Source: Kiloniellales bacterium (GTDB lineage Bacteria; Pseudomonadota; Alphaproteobacteria; Kiloniellales; JAKSDN01). From it: 12,210 nt of DNA. Shown one piece after another: positions 1 through 8,071 of the stretch. Location: assembly GCA_022360075.1 (NCBI GenBank), contig JAKSDN010000197.1, positions 1 to 12,210 on the forward strand. The letters are read 5' to 3'. Numbering within the stretch: the first letter of the stretch is position 1; every line of letters begins with the position of its first letter. The position numbers and the translations under genes are program-made. The notes under the pieces are model-generated. The model saw nothing but the letters and a program-made list of their open reading frames with translations, ran no database searches and was not told the DNA's origin.

Positions 1-1
1 C

Positions 2-3000
2 ATCGGCACCGCGAATGGCTACGGCGAGGTAACGGTGACCGGCGACGGTGCGCTGGCGGCGGAGAATCAGATCTTCATCGGTACCAACGGTGTCGTCAGC
101 GGTGGTGGTCGACTGATCGCCGGCACGGCTCAAAACAACCGCGGCGCGATCGACACCGGCGGCGAGCCGGGTGCGCTGACTGTCTTGGGCAATTACGACC
201 AGATCGGCGGCAATCTGAACCTGCTGCTGGGCGGCCGCAGCGGCCGCATGCAGATCACCGGCCAGGCCAGCTTCACCGCCACCGCCGCTGTCACCTTCAC
301 CGTGCTGTCCCTGGCCGAGAGCTATGCGGCGCAGTTCGGCGACACCTTCCTGTTCGAGACCCTGGGCGGGCTCGAGGGGCTCGACCTCAGCGGCAACCCG
401 CCGCAGGGCGCGAACACGATCGACATCCAAGACGCGAACCTGCCGGTGGGTTTCAGGCTGAACAACGAGTTCATGGGCGACAGCGTGCGCTTCACCGTCG
501 TGCGCACGGACGCCGAGCTGCAGATCGATCCGGGGGTCGACGGCGACTTCATCGTCGGCCCGGACGAGCAGGTCCTGTTCACAAGCGACAGCAACGTCAC
601 CATCGACAGCCTGACCATCGATAGCCGCGCCGACGGCGAGTTCGATCTGGAGGCCGATGCCGCCTTCAACGGCATCCTGAACGTGACCAACGACATCGAC
701 GTGATCGGCGGCAGCCCTTCGATCCTCGCCCTCAACGGCACCGCGAGCGCCGCCAACCTCGATATCGACGGCGACTCGAGCGTGGCGATCGCCTCCGGTG
801 CCACGGTGACGATCGCGAACCTGGTCTCGGTCGACGGCAGCGCCGCCGCACCTGCGGCGCTGACCGTCAATGGCACGCTGAACGCGCGGGCGCTCGAAGT
901 GGCGGGTGAATCCGGCACGTCGGGCAGGGCGACCGTCGCCGGCGGTGATGCACTCGTCCGCTTGACGGCGGATGCAGGCGCCGCATCTCAGCTACGAGTG
1001 GGGTCTAACCAGCCGAACAGCGACGGCACGCTCGAGGTGCTCGACGGCGCGCGGATCGAGCTGGCGGCGCCGCAAAGCTCGCCCGAATTCTTCACGCAGA
1101 TGGACATCGGGCGCCTGGAGGGCGCGAAGGGCACAGTCTTGGTCGACGGCCCCGGCTCGATCATCGAGGTGACGGGCCCGACAGGCACGAAGCCATTCAT
1201 CCGCGTCGGCCGCGTGGGCGAAGCGGATGTGACGGTGAGCGACTTCGGCCAGATCGTCATCGATGCCGATTTGGCGTTTCTCCAGGTCGGTCGCGGGGAC
1301 ACCGACTTTCTCGACAGAGTCCCGCTGGCGCCACAGAGCAGCCTTGAGATCCTGAGTGGCGGTCGGTTCACGTTGGAGAGCACGGAGACGGGCGTGCTCG
1401 ATGGCATGAGCGTGGGGCGCCTTCCGAACGGCAACGGCTTGGTGCTTGTCTCCGGGTTCGGCTCGAAGCTTGAGCTGTTGGCCACCGACGGTGCCTCCAT
1501 GACCGTGGGCTTCGAAGGCACTGGTGAGCTGATCGTCGAGAAGAGCGGCAGCGTCGAGGCCCACTTCATGTTCCTCGGCGCGGAAGACGGCGCCTTCGGC
1601 AAGGTGACGATCGACGGCACGCCCGATGGGGATGGCCCGGCTTCCGAGATTCGGCTGACCGGTCTCGACTCCGAGAATGCCGGCCCCTTCCTGAATGTCG
1701 GCGAGGCGCAGCCCGCCAACGGCAGCGACGTCAGCGGGCAACTCGATGTGATCGACGGCGGCCGCCTAATCTTCGACCCGCAGGGCGTGCCGGCCGACGA
1801 CCGCAGCGCAGGCTTCAACGTCGGCGGCTCGTTCAACGACCAGGGCAAGGGTCTCGCCAATGTGATCGGCGAGGGCTCGCTGATCGAGATTCGGGGCGCG
1901 GAGAACTTCTTTGCGGTTGGCCGGGACGGCGTCGGCACGCTCAACATCACCGGCGGCGGCAAGGTGATCAACGAGAATGCCGACGATAGCGGCGTCGGCT
2001 TTGCCGGCGTGGCGCTCGGTAGCAGCGGAACGATCGTCGTCGACGGTGACGGCTCCGAGCTCGATGCGGGCAACTTCCTCGGTCTGGGCATCGGCTTCGG
2101 CAATACACCCGGCGGTACGGCGAACGTCGACGTGACGAACGGCGGCCTGATCAAGTCGTTCGCCACGAACCTCGGCAATGGGACCCTCGATATCGAGTCC
2201 GGCAGCCGTTTCGAGGGCACTTTCCTCAGCATCGCACGGATCGCGGGCAGTTCCTCGACGGTAACGCTCAATGGGACGGGCTCGACCATCGCCCTGACCG
2301 GCGATGACGGCAGTCAGGCGGCTTTCCTGCAGGTCGGCCGCGGAGGCACCGGGGCGTTGAACCTGGATGAGGGCGCGAGCCTCGTCATCGACGGCGGCAA
2401 TGCCTTGTTCCCCGGCATCAATATCGGTCGGGATCTTGGCTCTGACGGGACGATGACTCTGGCCCGCGGCTCCAGCACGACGATCGTCGGCGACCTCTCG
2501 GGCGCGAATGCCGCCTTGGTCTCGGTGGGCCGCGACGGCACGGGCTCGCTCACCCTGACCGAGGGCTCGACCTTCACCAACGACGACGAGGGCCGCGTCT
2601 TCATCGGTCGGGAATCCACGGGCGTCGGCACGGTCACGGTCGGCGACGACAATTCCGGCGAGGACTCGATCCTGGATGCCGGCTTCCAGCTCCTAATCGC
2701 CACGGCCTTCGACTTCGACAACGATACGGTCTTGGGCCCGGAGACAGGCGGCGTCGGAACGCTCATCATCGGCGAGGAGGGTGAAGTTCTCGCCGAGGAG
2801 ACCTTCATCGGCGTCGGCGGCACGCTGTCGGGGAACGGCACGCTCGAGAGCGACGTCAACCTGCTGGGCGGGACGATCGCGCCGGGCCTGCCGCGCGAAA
2901 ACCCCGACGTGCCGGGCGTCCTGGGCATCCTCGGCGACCTGACCATCGACGGCGGCAGCCTGGAGCTCGAGCTCGGCGGCACCCAGGACGGCCAATCGGA

Positions 3001-3823
3001 CAAGCTCTTGGTGGGCGGCAGCGTGACTCTGTCAGGCGGATCGCTCGTTCTCGACCTGGTGAACGACTACAACCCCCAAGCCCAGGATACGATCGAGTTC
3101 CTCTTGACCGGCGACACCATCGCCATCGACGCCGGATTCGCGCCCGAGGATCTCTCCTTCGGGATCTACGGGATCGAGACCGGCATCACCTTCGGGGCCT
3201 TCGGCACCGTGGCCGACGCGGACATCGACATCGACGACGCGGACGATTTCACCGCCGCCATCGTGTTCGAAACGGCGATCGGCACGGGTGACAACGCCTT
3301 CTTCCAGGGTGGCACGATCAACGACGTCTTTGCCGGGCGCGATGGCACCGACACGATCACGGGCGGCGCCGGCGACGACACGCTGAGCGGCGGTCTCGGC
3401 GGCGACACGCTGACCGGCGGATCGGGGCTCGACACCTTCTTCTATGCCACGACGAATGACGGGACGAGCGTGGCGAACGACGCCGCGGTGCCGGACGGCG
3501 CCGGCGATCTCATCACCGATTTCGCGCCGAGCGACGACCTCTTCGCCTTCGATGCCGCGCAGTTCACCGGCCTCGACCCCTTCGCCTCCGGCAATGGCTT
3601 CCAGAATTTCGTCGACCGCGCCGCCTTCGAGGCCCTGAACGGCGACGATGTCGCCTACGATGGCACGAACTCGGGTCAGGCGGCCGGCTCTTTCGTGATC
3701 CAGGACAGCCAGGGCAACGTCGTCTACGACCCCGACGTGGCGGCGCCGGGCTACACAGTGGTCGCCAATGTCGGCGACGCGGCGGTCAGCGCCGACGAAA
3801 ACGAAAACTTCACCGTCGTCTAG
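2..3823 (+). CDS. Large secreted RTX protein with T5SS/PEP-CTERM-type beta-helix repeats (5' partial)
   Basis: The frame is open from the left edge, so the N-terminus is missing; 1273 residues are visible, counted from base 2. Most of it is Gly/Asp/Thr-rich sequence with recurring IGR/VGR turns followed by a G-x-G-x-(L/V)-x-(V/I) strand, as in T5SS/PEP-CTERM-associated repeats; this should fold as a long beta-helix. About bases 3308-3442 encode five RTX nonapeptides (for example GGAGDDTLS, GGLGGDTLT), which in this family bind calcium outside the cell. A D-x-I-x-DF block follows, then an acidic tail ending NFTVV, typical of uncleaved C-terminal type I secretion signals. No autotransporter beta-barrel or PEP-CTERM anchor is present. 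The ABC exporter and HlyD adaptor lie directly downstream, so this is very probably their cargo. An adhesin, S-layer-like or biofilm protein is plausible; the exact role is unknown. Export route is well supported, function is not. Confidence 0.9.
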   Translation: MGTANGYGEVTVTGDGALAAENQIFIGTNGVVSGGGRLIAGTAQNNRGAIDTGGEPGALTVLGNYDQIGGNLNLLLGGRSGRMQITGQASFTATAAVTFTVLSLAESYAAQFGDTFLFETLGGLEGLDLSGNPPQGANTIDIQDANLPVGFRLNNEFMGDSVRFTVVRTDAELQIDPGVDGDFIVGPDEQVLFTSDSNVTIDSLTIDSRADGEFDLEADAAFNGILNVTNDIDVIGGSPSILALNGTASAANLDIDGDSSVAIASGATVTIANLVSVDGSAAAPAALTVNGTLNARALEVAGESGTSGRATVAGGDALVRLTADAGAASQLRVGSNQPNSDGTLEVLDGARIELAAPQSSPEFFTQMDIGRLEGAKGTVLVDGPGSIIEVTGPTGTKPFIRVGRVGEADVTVSDFGQIVIDADLAFLQVGRGDTDFLDRVPLAPQSSLEILSGGRFTLESTETGVLDGMSVGRLPNGNGLVLVSGFGSKLELLATDGASMTVGFEGTGELIVEKSGSVEAHFMFLGAEDGAFGKVTIDGTPDGDGPASEIRLTGLDSENAGPFLNVGEAQPANGSDVSGQLDVIDGGRLIFDPQGVPADDRSAGFNVGGSFNDQGKGLANVIGEGSLIEIRGAENFFAVGRDGVGTLNITGGGKVINENADDSGVGFAGVALGSSGTIVVDGDGSELDAGNFLGLGIGFGNTPGGTANVDVTNGGLIKSFATNLGNGTLDIESGSRFEGTFLSIARIAGSSSTVTLNGTGSTIALTGDDGSQAAFLQVGRGGTGALNLDEGASLVIDGGNALFPGINIGRDLGSDGTMTLARGSSTTIVGDLSGANAALVSVGRDGTGSLTLTEGSTFTNDDEGRVFIGRESTGVGTVTVGDDNSGEDSILDAGFQLLIATAFDFDNDTVLGPETGGVGTLIIGEEGEVLAEETFIGVGGTLSGNGTLESDVNLLGGTIAPGLPRENPDVPGVLGILGDLTIDGGSLELELGGTQDGQSDKLLVGGSVTLSGGSLVLDLVNDYNPQAQDTIEFLLTGDTIAIDAGFAPEDLSFGIYGIETGITFGAFGTVADADIDIDDADDFTAAIVFETAIGTGDNAFFQGGTINDVFAGRDGTDTITGGAGDDTLSGGLGGDTLTGGSGLDTFFYATTNDGTSVANDAAVPDGAGDLITDFAPSDDLFAFDAAQFTGLDPFASGNGFQNFVDRAAFEALNGDDVAYDGTNSGQAAGSFVIQDSQGNVVYDPDVAAPGYTVVANVGDAAVSADENENFTVV
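92..394 (+). repeat. Closing module, copy 1, of the large RTX protein
   Basis: In the protein this runs from a VSGGGRL turn through PGALTVLGNY, a GGNLNLLLGG strand pair, and GDTFLFETLGG. It has the same order of elements as bases 2827-3131 (LSGNGTL, PGVLGILGDL, GGSLELELGG, DTIEFLLTG). The likeness is at protein level; the DNA has diverged. Such modules usually close a beta-helix in autotransporter-like passengers. Seen by eye, without an alignment score. Confidence 0.6.
2827..3131 (+). repeat. Closing module, copy 2, of the large RTX protein
   Basis: This is the counterpart of bases 92-394, just before the region leading into the RTX repeats. Shared elements in order: a G-T-L-S-G-N-G turn, a PG-x-L strand, GGSLELELGG, a Leu/Val-rich strand pair and a D-T-(I/F)-x-F strand. 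The two copies are about 2.7 kb apart, so the protein seems to contain at least two large units, each of T5SS-type repeats plus a closing module. Confidence 0.6.
3308..3442 (+). other. RTX calcium-binding nonapeptide block
   Basis: The block encodes consecutive nonapeptides GGTINDVFA, GRDGTDTIT, GGAGDDTLS, GGLGGDTLT and GGSGLDTFF. The pattern is GGxGxDxLx, with the first and last copies degenerate. In this family the block forms a parallel beta-roll that folds on binding calcium after export. Five repeats is short for a protein of this size. Confidence 0.9.
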
Positions 3824-3845
3824 GGCAGGGTGCGGGGCGAGGCGA

Positions 3846-5570
3846 GTGGCGGAAAAACCCAGAGCCTGGCTGCGGCCGATCCTGAAGCCGATCCGCGGTC
3901 TTTATCGCGAAGTACTGGTGGTCTCGCTCTTCGTCAATCTGCTGATCCTGGCGGTGCCGCTCTTCGTGCTCTCGGTCTACGACCGGGTGATCTTCCACGA
4001 GGGGCTCAGTACGCTGCAGGCGCTGCTCCTTGGTATGGGCATCGCGATCGCCTTCGATCTGATCCTGCGCCAGGCCCGCAGCCGTGTCCTCCAGAAGGTC
4101 GCCTTGCAGATCGACGTCGAAGTCGGCCGGGCGCTCTTCGCCAAGATCACCGCCCTGCCGCTGCGCACGCTGGAGACGCGGCCGGCGGCCTTCTGGCAGG
4201 CGCTGTTCCGCGACATCGAGACCCTGCGCAACACCCTGTCCGGGGCGACGGCCGTGTTGCTCTGCGATCTGCCCTTCATCCTGCTGTTCTTCGTGTTGAT
4301 CGCCGTCATTGCCGCGCCGATCGCCTGGATCCTGCTGGTGATCCTGGGTGTGATGCTTGTGATCGCCGCGGCCAGCGGCTTGGTGGTCGGACGGGCCAGC
4401 CGGCGCGAGCGCGAGACCTCGATGGCGCGCGACGCCCTCGTCGCCGAGATGATCGCCGGCCGGGCGACGGCCAAGGCCCTGGCGCTCGAGCCCTCGCTGC
4501 GCGCCGGCTGGGAAGAGCGCCACGCCGACACGATCGACACGGCGCTCGCGCGCGGCCGACGCGCCGATGTCTTCCTCAACCTCGGCAACTCCATGATCAT
4601 GCTGACCACCGTGGCGCTGACCACGGGCGGGGCGCTTGCGATCCTCGAGCAGAAAATGACGATCGGCGCGCTCGTCGCGGCCAACATCCTCGGCATGCGC
4701 TTCATCGGGCCGCTCGTGCAGCTCGTCAACAACTGGCGCAACTTCGCCGCCTACCGCGATGCCGCCAAGCGTCTCGGCGAGGTCTTCGCGGCCGAGGAGG
4801 AGCGCGGCGAGGCCGCTCTCGAGTTGCCGCGGCCCAAAGGCTCTTTGGCGGCCGAGGACCTGACCTTCCGCTACGACGAGGACGGCCATCCCGTGATCGA
4901 TGGCATCACCATGCGGCTGGGGCCGGGCGGCCTGCACGGCATCCTCGGGCGCAATGGCAGCGGCAAGACGACGCTGCTCAAGCTGCTCCAGGGCCTCTAC
5001 CGGCCGAGCGCGGGCCGCGTGCTGCTCGACGGCGGCGAGATCACCCAGTTCACGCGCGCCCAGATCGCCGAGTGGATCGGCTACGTGCCCCAGGACTGCT
5101 TCCTCTTCGCCGGCTCGATCCGCGACAACATCGCCAAGGGCAAGCCCGACGCGTCCGACGCCGAGATCCTCGCCGCCGCGGAGAAGGCCGGCGTGCACCG
5201 CTATGTCCTCGATCTTTCCGATGGCTACGGCACCGAGATCGGCGAGGCCGGCGGCCGGCTCTCCGGCGGGCAGCGCCAGCGCATCGCGATCGCGCGCGCC
5301 CTGCTGCGCGATCCGCCGGTGCTTTTGCTGGACGAGCCCTCGGCGAACCTGGACCGCCAGGCCGAGGAGGAGTTCCGCGACTGCCTGAAGGCGCTGAGCC
5401 GCAACCATACCGTCGTCATGGTCACCCACAGCCCGACCCTGCTCGCGGCCTGCGACAGCGTCATGGCTCTGACTTCCGGCAAGATCGCGCTTGCAGGCCG
5501 CACCGATGAGGTGCTGCCGCGCATCACCGGCCGGCCGGCCGCGGCCGGCGTCGGGGAGGCGGGGACATGA
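3846..5570 (+). CDS. Type I secretion ABC transporter, permease/ATPase fusion (PrtD/HlyB type)
   Basis: This is a 574-residue inner-membrane exporter that couples ATP hydrolysis to passage of an RTX substrate. Six membrane segments are visible, the first at about residues 23-43, with no N-terminal C39-like peptidase domain, so it is the PrtD-like short form. The nucleotide-binding domain is intact: Walker A GRNGSGKTT (368-376), Q-loop YVPQD, signature LSGGQ (472-476), Walker B VLLLDEP (492-498) and H-loop His528. The GTG start at 3846 is chosen because it lies 22 bp after the cargo gene's stop, has a GGGGCGAGG stretch just upstream and gives the usual N-terminus; an ATG at 3768 would overlap the cargo gene by 56 bp with an unusual Ser/Arg-rich leader. 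Its stop overlaps the next gene (ATGA), indicating translational coupling. The family is certain; the start is probable. Confidence 0.95.
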   Translation: MAEKPRAWLRPILKPIRGLYREVLVVSLFVNLLILAVPLFVLSVYDRVIFHEGLSTLQALLLGMGIAIAFDLILRQARSRVLQKVALQIDVEVGRALFAKITALPLRTLETRPAAFWQALFRDIETLRNTLSGATAVLLCDLPFILLFFVLIAVIAAPIAWILLVILGVMLVIAAASGLVVGRASRRERETSMARDALVAEMIAGRATAKALALEPSLRAGWEERHADTIDTALARGRRADVFLNLGNSMIMLTTVALTTGGALAILEQKMTIGALVAANILGMRFIGPLVQLVNNWRNFAAYRDAAKRLGEVFAAEEERGEAALELPRPKGSLAAEDLTFRYDEDGHPVIDGITMRLGPGGLHGILGRNGSGKTTLLKLLQGLYRPSAGRVLLDGGEITQFTRAQIAEWIGYVPQDCFLFAGSIRDNIAKGKPDASDAEILAAAEKAGVHRYVLDLSDGYGTEIGEAGGRLSGGQRQRIAIARALLRDPPVLLLDEPSANLDRQAEEEFRDCLKALSRNHTVVMVTHSPTLLAACDSVMALTSGKIALAGRTDEVLPRITGRPAAAGVGEAGT

Positions 5571-6859
5571 GCAAGCTGGACCGCCTCGTCGCCGGCCAGC
5601 GGCGCTCGGGCTGGCGCCCCGTCGCCTGGCTGGTGATGCTGCTGCTTGCGGCCGGTATCGCCTGGGCCGCGGTCGCCGAGCTCGACGAGGTGGCCGTCGC
5701 GCCGGGCGAGATCGTGCCGCGCGACAAGGTCAAGGTGATCCAGCATCTCGAGGGCGGGATCATCGAGCGGATCTTGATCGAGGAGGGCAGCCGCGTGGCG
5801 CGCGGCGATCCTCTGGTCGAGCTCGAATTGCCGGTCAGCGACCTGAACATCGAGGAGATCCAGGTCCGCCTCGCCAGCCTCGTCTTGAGGCTTGCGCGTC
5901 TGAGCGCCGAGGCGGAGGGGGGCGAGGTCGTCTTTCCCGAGGCCGAGGCCGCGCGTCATCCCGATCTCGCCGCTGCCGAGCTCCAGTCCTTCATAGCGCG
6001 GCGCGAGCAGCACCGCAGCCGCCGGTTGTCGCTCACCGAGCAGCAGACCCAGCGCAGCCTGGCGATCAAGGAGCTGAAGGCGACGCAAGGCGCGATCCGG
6101 ACCGATCTCGCCATGTCGCGCCAGAATCTGGCCATGTCCGCCGATCTTCTGCGCGACCGACTGACCTCGAAGATGGAGCATCTGGAGCGCGAGCGCGAGG
6201 TCAAGCGGCTGGAGGGCGAGCTGGCGGCGCTACGCCCCGCCGTGCCGCGCGCCGAGGCCGCCCTGGCCGAGATCACCGAGAAGCTGCGCGAGGCCGACCT
6301 CGACCGCCTCAGGCAGGTGCGCGAGGAGACGCGCGATGCCGAGCTGGAGCTCGCCCAGACCCGCGAGCTGCTGGCCGAGGCGACGCAGCAGGATTCCCGC
6401 ACCGTGATCCGCAGTCCCGCCGACGGTGTGGTCAAGAACCTCCGTTTCCATACGATCGGCGGGGTGGTGCGGCCGGGCGACGCGCTCATGGAGCTGGTGC
6501 CGACCGACGAGAACCTCGTCGTCGAGGTCAAGCTGAGCCCGACCGATCGCGGCTATGTGGAAGTCGGCCAGGAGGCGAGGGCGAAGATCACGACTTACGA
6601 CTTCGTGCGCTACGGCGCTCTCAGGGGGCGGATCGTGCAGATCTCGCCCGATTCGACGACCTCGCCGGAGGGCGAGCCCTATTACCGGGTCGTGATGGAG
6701 CCGGAACGCACCTATCTCGGCGAGGCGGCCGGCGAGCTGCCGATCATGCCGGGCATGCTGGCGACCGTCGACATCAAGACCGGCAAGAAGTCGGTTCTCT
6801 CCTACATCGTCGAGCCGGTCGTTCGGATTCGCGAAGAAGCCTTCCGCGAGCGCCTCTAG
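5567..6859 (+). CDS. HlyD-family type I secretion periplasmic adaptor
   Basis: This 430-residue membrane fusion protein links the ABC exporter to an outer-membrane TolC-like channel. It has a short cytoplasmic N-terminus, one membrane span at about residues 17-37, and the first half of a lipoyl-like domain (HLEGGIIERILIEEG). A long charged helical coiled coil follows at about 90-285, then the second lipoyl half (IRSPADGVVKNL), a beta-barrel region, and the HlyD-typical C-terminus with MPGML and a final basic helix. Length is normal for the family. A strong GGGGAGG site lies 7 nt before the ATG, and the ATG overlaps the exporter's stop codon by 4 bp. It is the last gene of the cassette: no TolC homologue follows within the window, so the outer-membrane partner must be encoded elsewhere or upstream. 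Confidence 0.95.
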   Translation: MSKLDRLVAGQRRSGWRPVAWLVMLLLAAGIAWAAVAELDEVAVAPGEIVPRDKVKVIQHLEGGIIERILIEEGSRVARGDPLVELELPVSDLNIEEIQVRLASLVLRLARLSAEAEGGEVVFPEAEAARHPDLAAAELQSFIARREQHRSRRLSLTEQQTQRSLAIKELKATQGAIRTDLAMSRQNLAMSADLLRDRLTSKMEHLEREREVKRLEGELAALRPAVPRAEAALAEITEKLREADLDRLRQVREETRDAELELAQTRELLAEATQQDSRTVIRSPADGVVKNLRFHTIGGVVRPGDALMELVPTDENLVVEVKLSPTDRGYVEVGQEARAKITTYDFVRYGALRGRIVQISPDSTTSPEGEPYYRVVMEPERTYLGEAAGELPIMPGMLATVDIKTGKKSVLSYIVEPVVRIREEAFRERL

Positions 6860-7036
6860 GGCCGCATCTCGACCGATAGGAGAAGCGGCCGGCCGAAGCC
6901 GGGCGGTCTGGCCACCACTATGTGGCGCGTCTTGGCAGCTTGAGCGGGCAAAGCGCCGCGAGTCCGCGTCGTCCCTGTGGGAAAGGCCACAATCCCGTCG
7001 GATTCATTGGCGTTTTCGGGCTGATTCGCCGCTCGG

Positions 7037-7075
7037 AGTGACTGCCGTCACTTTCTGCCCCACGTCTTTCTGCCC
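7037..7075. promoter_or_regulatory. Palindrome plus 10-bp direct repeat upstream of the small membrane protein gene
   Basis: AGTGAC-TGCC-GTCACT (7037-7052) is a perfect 6-bp-arm inverted repeat. CTTTCTGCCC occurs at 7051-7060 and again at 7066-7075, a 15-bp period. Another GTCAC lies at 7080-7084. All lie 44-91 bp before the ATG at 7128, where an operator would be expected. No regulator is assigned and no clear -35/-10 pair was found here. Confidence 0.35.
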
Positions 7076-7114
7076 ATTTGTCACACAAGAGACGGCGAAG
7101 CCTTCTTTGCAGCC

Positions 7115-7120
7115 AGGAGG
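7115..7120 (+). promoter_or_regulatory. Ribosome binding site (AGGAGG) that sets the start at 7128
   Basis: A full AGGAGG lies 7 nt before ATG 7128. It is the main reason for calling a 39-residue gene rather than the longer reading from GTG 7038 in the same frame, which has no comparable site. Confidence 0.8.
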
Positions 7121-7127
7121 CGAAGAC

Positions 7128-7247
7128 ATGGATCTGCGGAAAATCGGTTTCTCGATCATGGACGTTGCCGCGGCGATGATCGGCTTCCTGCTCTATGCCG
7201 TTCCGTTGCTGTTGATCGTATCCGTTCCCTTCATGGGCGGTCACTGA
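7128..7247 (+). CDS. Small single-span membrane protein, 39 residues
   Basis: The peptide starts MDLRKIGFSIMDVAAAM and ends SVPFMGGH. Residues about 13-35 form one strongly hydrophobic stretch (Ala, Ile, Leu, Val, Phe), preceded by Arg4 and Lys5 and followed by a short Gly-Gly-His tail, which suggests an N-in single-span inner-membrane peptide. The family is not recognised. A perfect AGGAGG with 7-nt spacing and a clean stop support translation. A longer reading from GTG 7038 would add 30 residues of Cys/Pro/Thr-rich sequence that does not look like protein and lies over the palindrome and direct repeats. It sits 268 bp after the secretion adaptor and 169 bp before the TPR gene, so it is probably its own unit. 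It could be a membrane-protein regulator, a toxin-like peptide or a small subunit; nothing decides between these. Confidence 0.7.
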   Translation: MDLRKIGFSIMDVAAAMIGFLLYAVPLLLIVSVPFMGGH

Positions 7248-7324
7248 GCCCAAGGCTCCTTCGCCTCCGCCGCCGAGGCTTGGCATCCTGCTCCGAATTC
7301 CGGCCCCGAATCGCTTCGCGAGTC

Positions 7325-7352
7325 TTGGCAGCGCGCCGGTCTCGACTATCTT
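7325..7352 (+). promoter_or_regulatory. Candidate sigma-70-type promoter for the TPR gene
   Basis: TTGGCA (7325-7330), a 16-nt spacer and TATCTT (7347-7352) make a reasonable housekeeping promoter. Transcription would begin near 7359, after the in-frame TTG at 7351, which therefore could not serve as start. The next in-frame TTG at 7417 would lie about 58 nt into the message. Found by eye only. Confidence 0.4.
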
Positions 7353-7416
7353 GTCCCTGCTGCCGCTAAAGGTCCGCCGATGGGGCGCCGTCGGCCCACG
7401 TGGGAGGGAACCAGGT

Positions 7417-7965
7417 TTGCCAAGATGGCTTCTGATCGGGCTCTTGATCGCCGCGACCGCCTTGGCGGGCGTTTCCTTGTTCGACATGAGGCGCGTGACC
7501 GTGCCGGACGCCTGCGTCACCGCCGACGAGGCGCTCAGGGCGCAGGACTACAATCGCGCCATTGATCACTATCTCCTCTGCCTCGATGCCGGCGACTATT
7601 CGGACCCCGTTCTCGCGCAGGTCTACTACGCCCTGGGCGTCGCCTATTCCGGCAAGGGCAATCACTATCAGGCGATCGAGGACTACAGCCGGTCGCTCGA
7701 GTTCGCTCCGGACAACGCCTGGGCCTACAACAACCGCTGCTGGAGCTATGGCCTGCTGCGTCGGGCCGAAGAGGCACTGGCCGACTGCGAGGAGGCCGTG
7801 CGGCTACTGCCGGACGAAGCCGCCATCCTCGACAGCCGCGCGCTCGCCCACTGGCTGCTCGACGACCACGACAAGGCCCGCCAGGACCTGGAACGCGCCC
7901 GCGAGCTCGATCCGTCGTTCCCGGCCTGGGACGCGCGATTTCGGGAGTTCGAGGGTTTCTACTAG
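7417..7965 (+). CDS. Membrane-anchored TPR-repeat protein
   Basis: From the chosen TTG start at 7417 the product has 182 residues. It opens MPRWLLIGLLIAATALAG, a signal anchor or uncleaved signal peptide, so the rest should face the periplasm. About residues 35-172 hold roughly three to four tetratricopeptide repeats with A-x-x-x-LG-x-AY, A-(I/L)-x-(D/A) and final Pro signatures (EFAPDNAWAYNN, RLLPDEAAILDS, ELDPSFPAW). TPR domains act as protein-binding scaffolds; no catalytic motif is seen. TTG 7417 is preferred because GGGAGGG lies 8 nt upstream (7402-7408), the membrane segment then starts at once, and the earlier in-frame TTG at 7351 overlaps the candidate promoter. That earlier start would add 22 basic residues. 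Two Cys flank the first repeat. Partner and pathway are unknown; the DUF2237 gene follows after 106 bp. Confidence 0.85.
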   Translation: MPRWLLIGLLIAATALAGVSLFDMRRVTVPDACVTADEALRAQDYNRAIDHYLLCLDAGDYSDPVLAQVYYALGVAYSGKGNHYQAIEDYSRSLEFAPDNAWAYNNRCWSYGLLRRAEEALADCEEAVRLLPDEAAILDSRALAHWLLDDHDKARQDLERARELDPSFPAWDARFREFEGFY

Positions 7966-8071
7966 GGCCCGCGACGCGGTCGCTCTGCGTTCCCGTCGTT
8001 TTCCGCCGTCATCCTCGACGCCGGCGGCCCGCAGCCCTAAGCTCTCGAAGGCCCCATGCCAAGGAGACGCG

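Noticed and set aside
988..2289. Long - strand open frame (433 residues) opposite the secreted protein
   Set aside because: Pro/Ser/Arg-rich antisense reading of a GC-rich repeat gene; no domain, no ribosome binding site, and the + strand reading is clearly the real protein.
3810..5429. Long - strand open frame (539 residues) opposite the ABC transporter
   Set aside because: Its Gln/Arg/Gly-rich composition mirrors the transporter codons; the transporter has every expected motif.
3830..5509. Second + strand frame (559 residues) within the transporter gene
   Set aside because: Arg/Pro/Ala-rich frame-shifted shadow with no motif.
5491..6879. Second + strand frame (462 residues) across the HlyD adaptor gene
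   Set aside because: Arg/Gly-rich shadow; the HlyD frame is coherent and overlaps the transporter stop in the usual way.
6889..6902. CCGGC-CGAA-GCCGG hairpin after the adaptor gene as a terminator
   Set aside because: A 5-bp stem with no T-run after it; too weak to call.
6918..7520. - strand open frame of 200 residues over the small gene and the TPR start
   Set aside because: No recognisable domain or ribosome binding site, and it runs antisense to better-supported genes.
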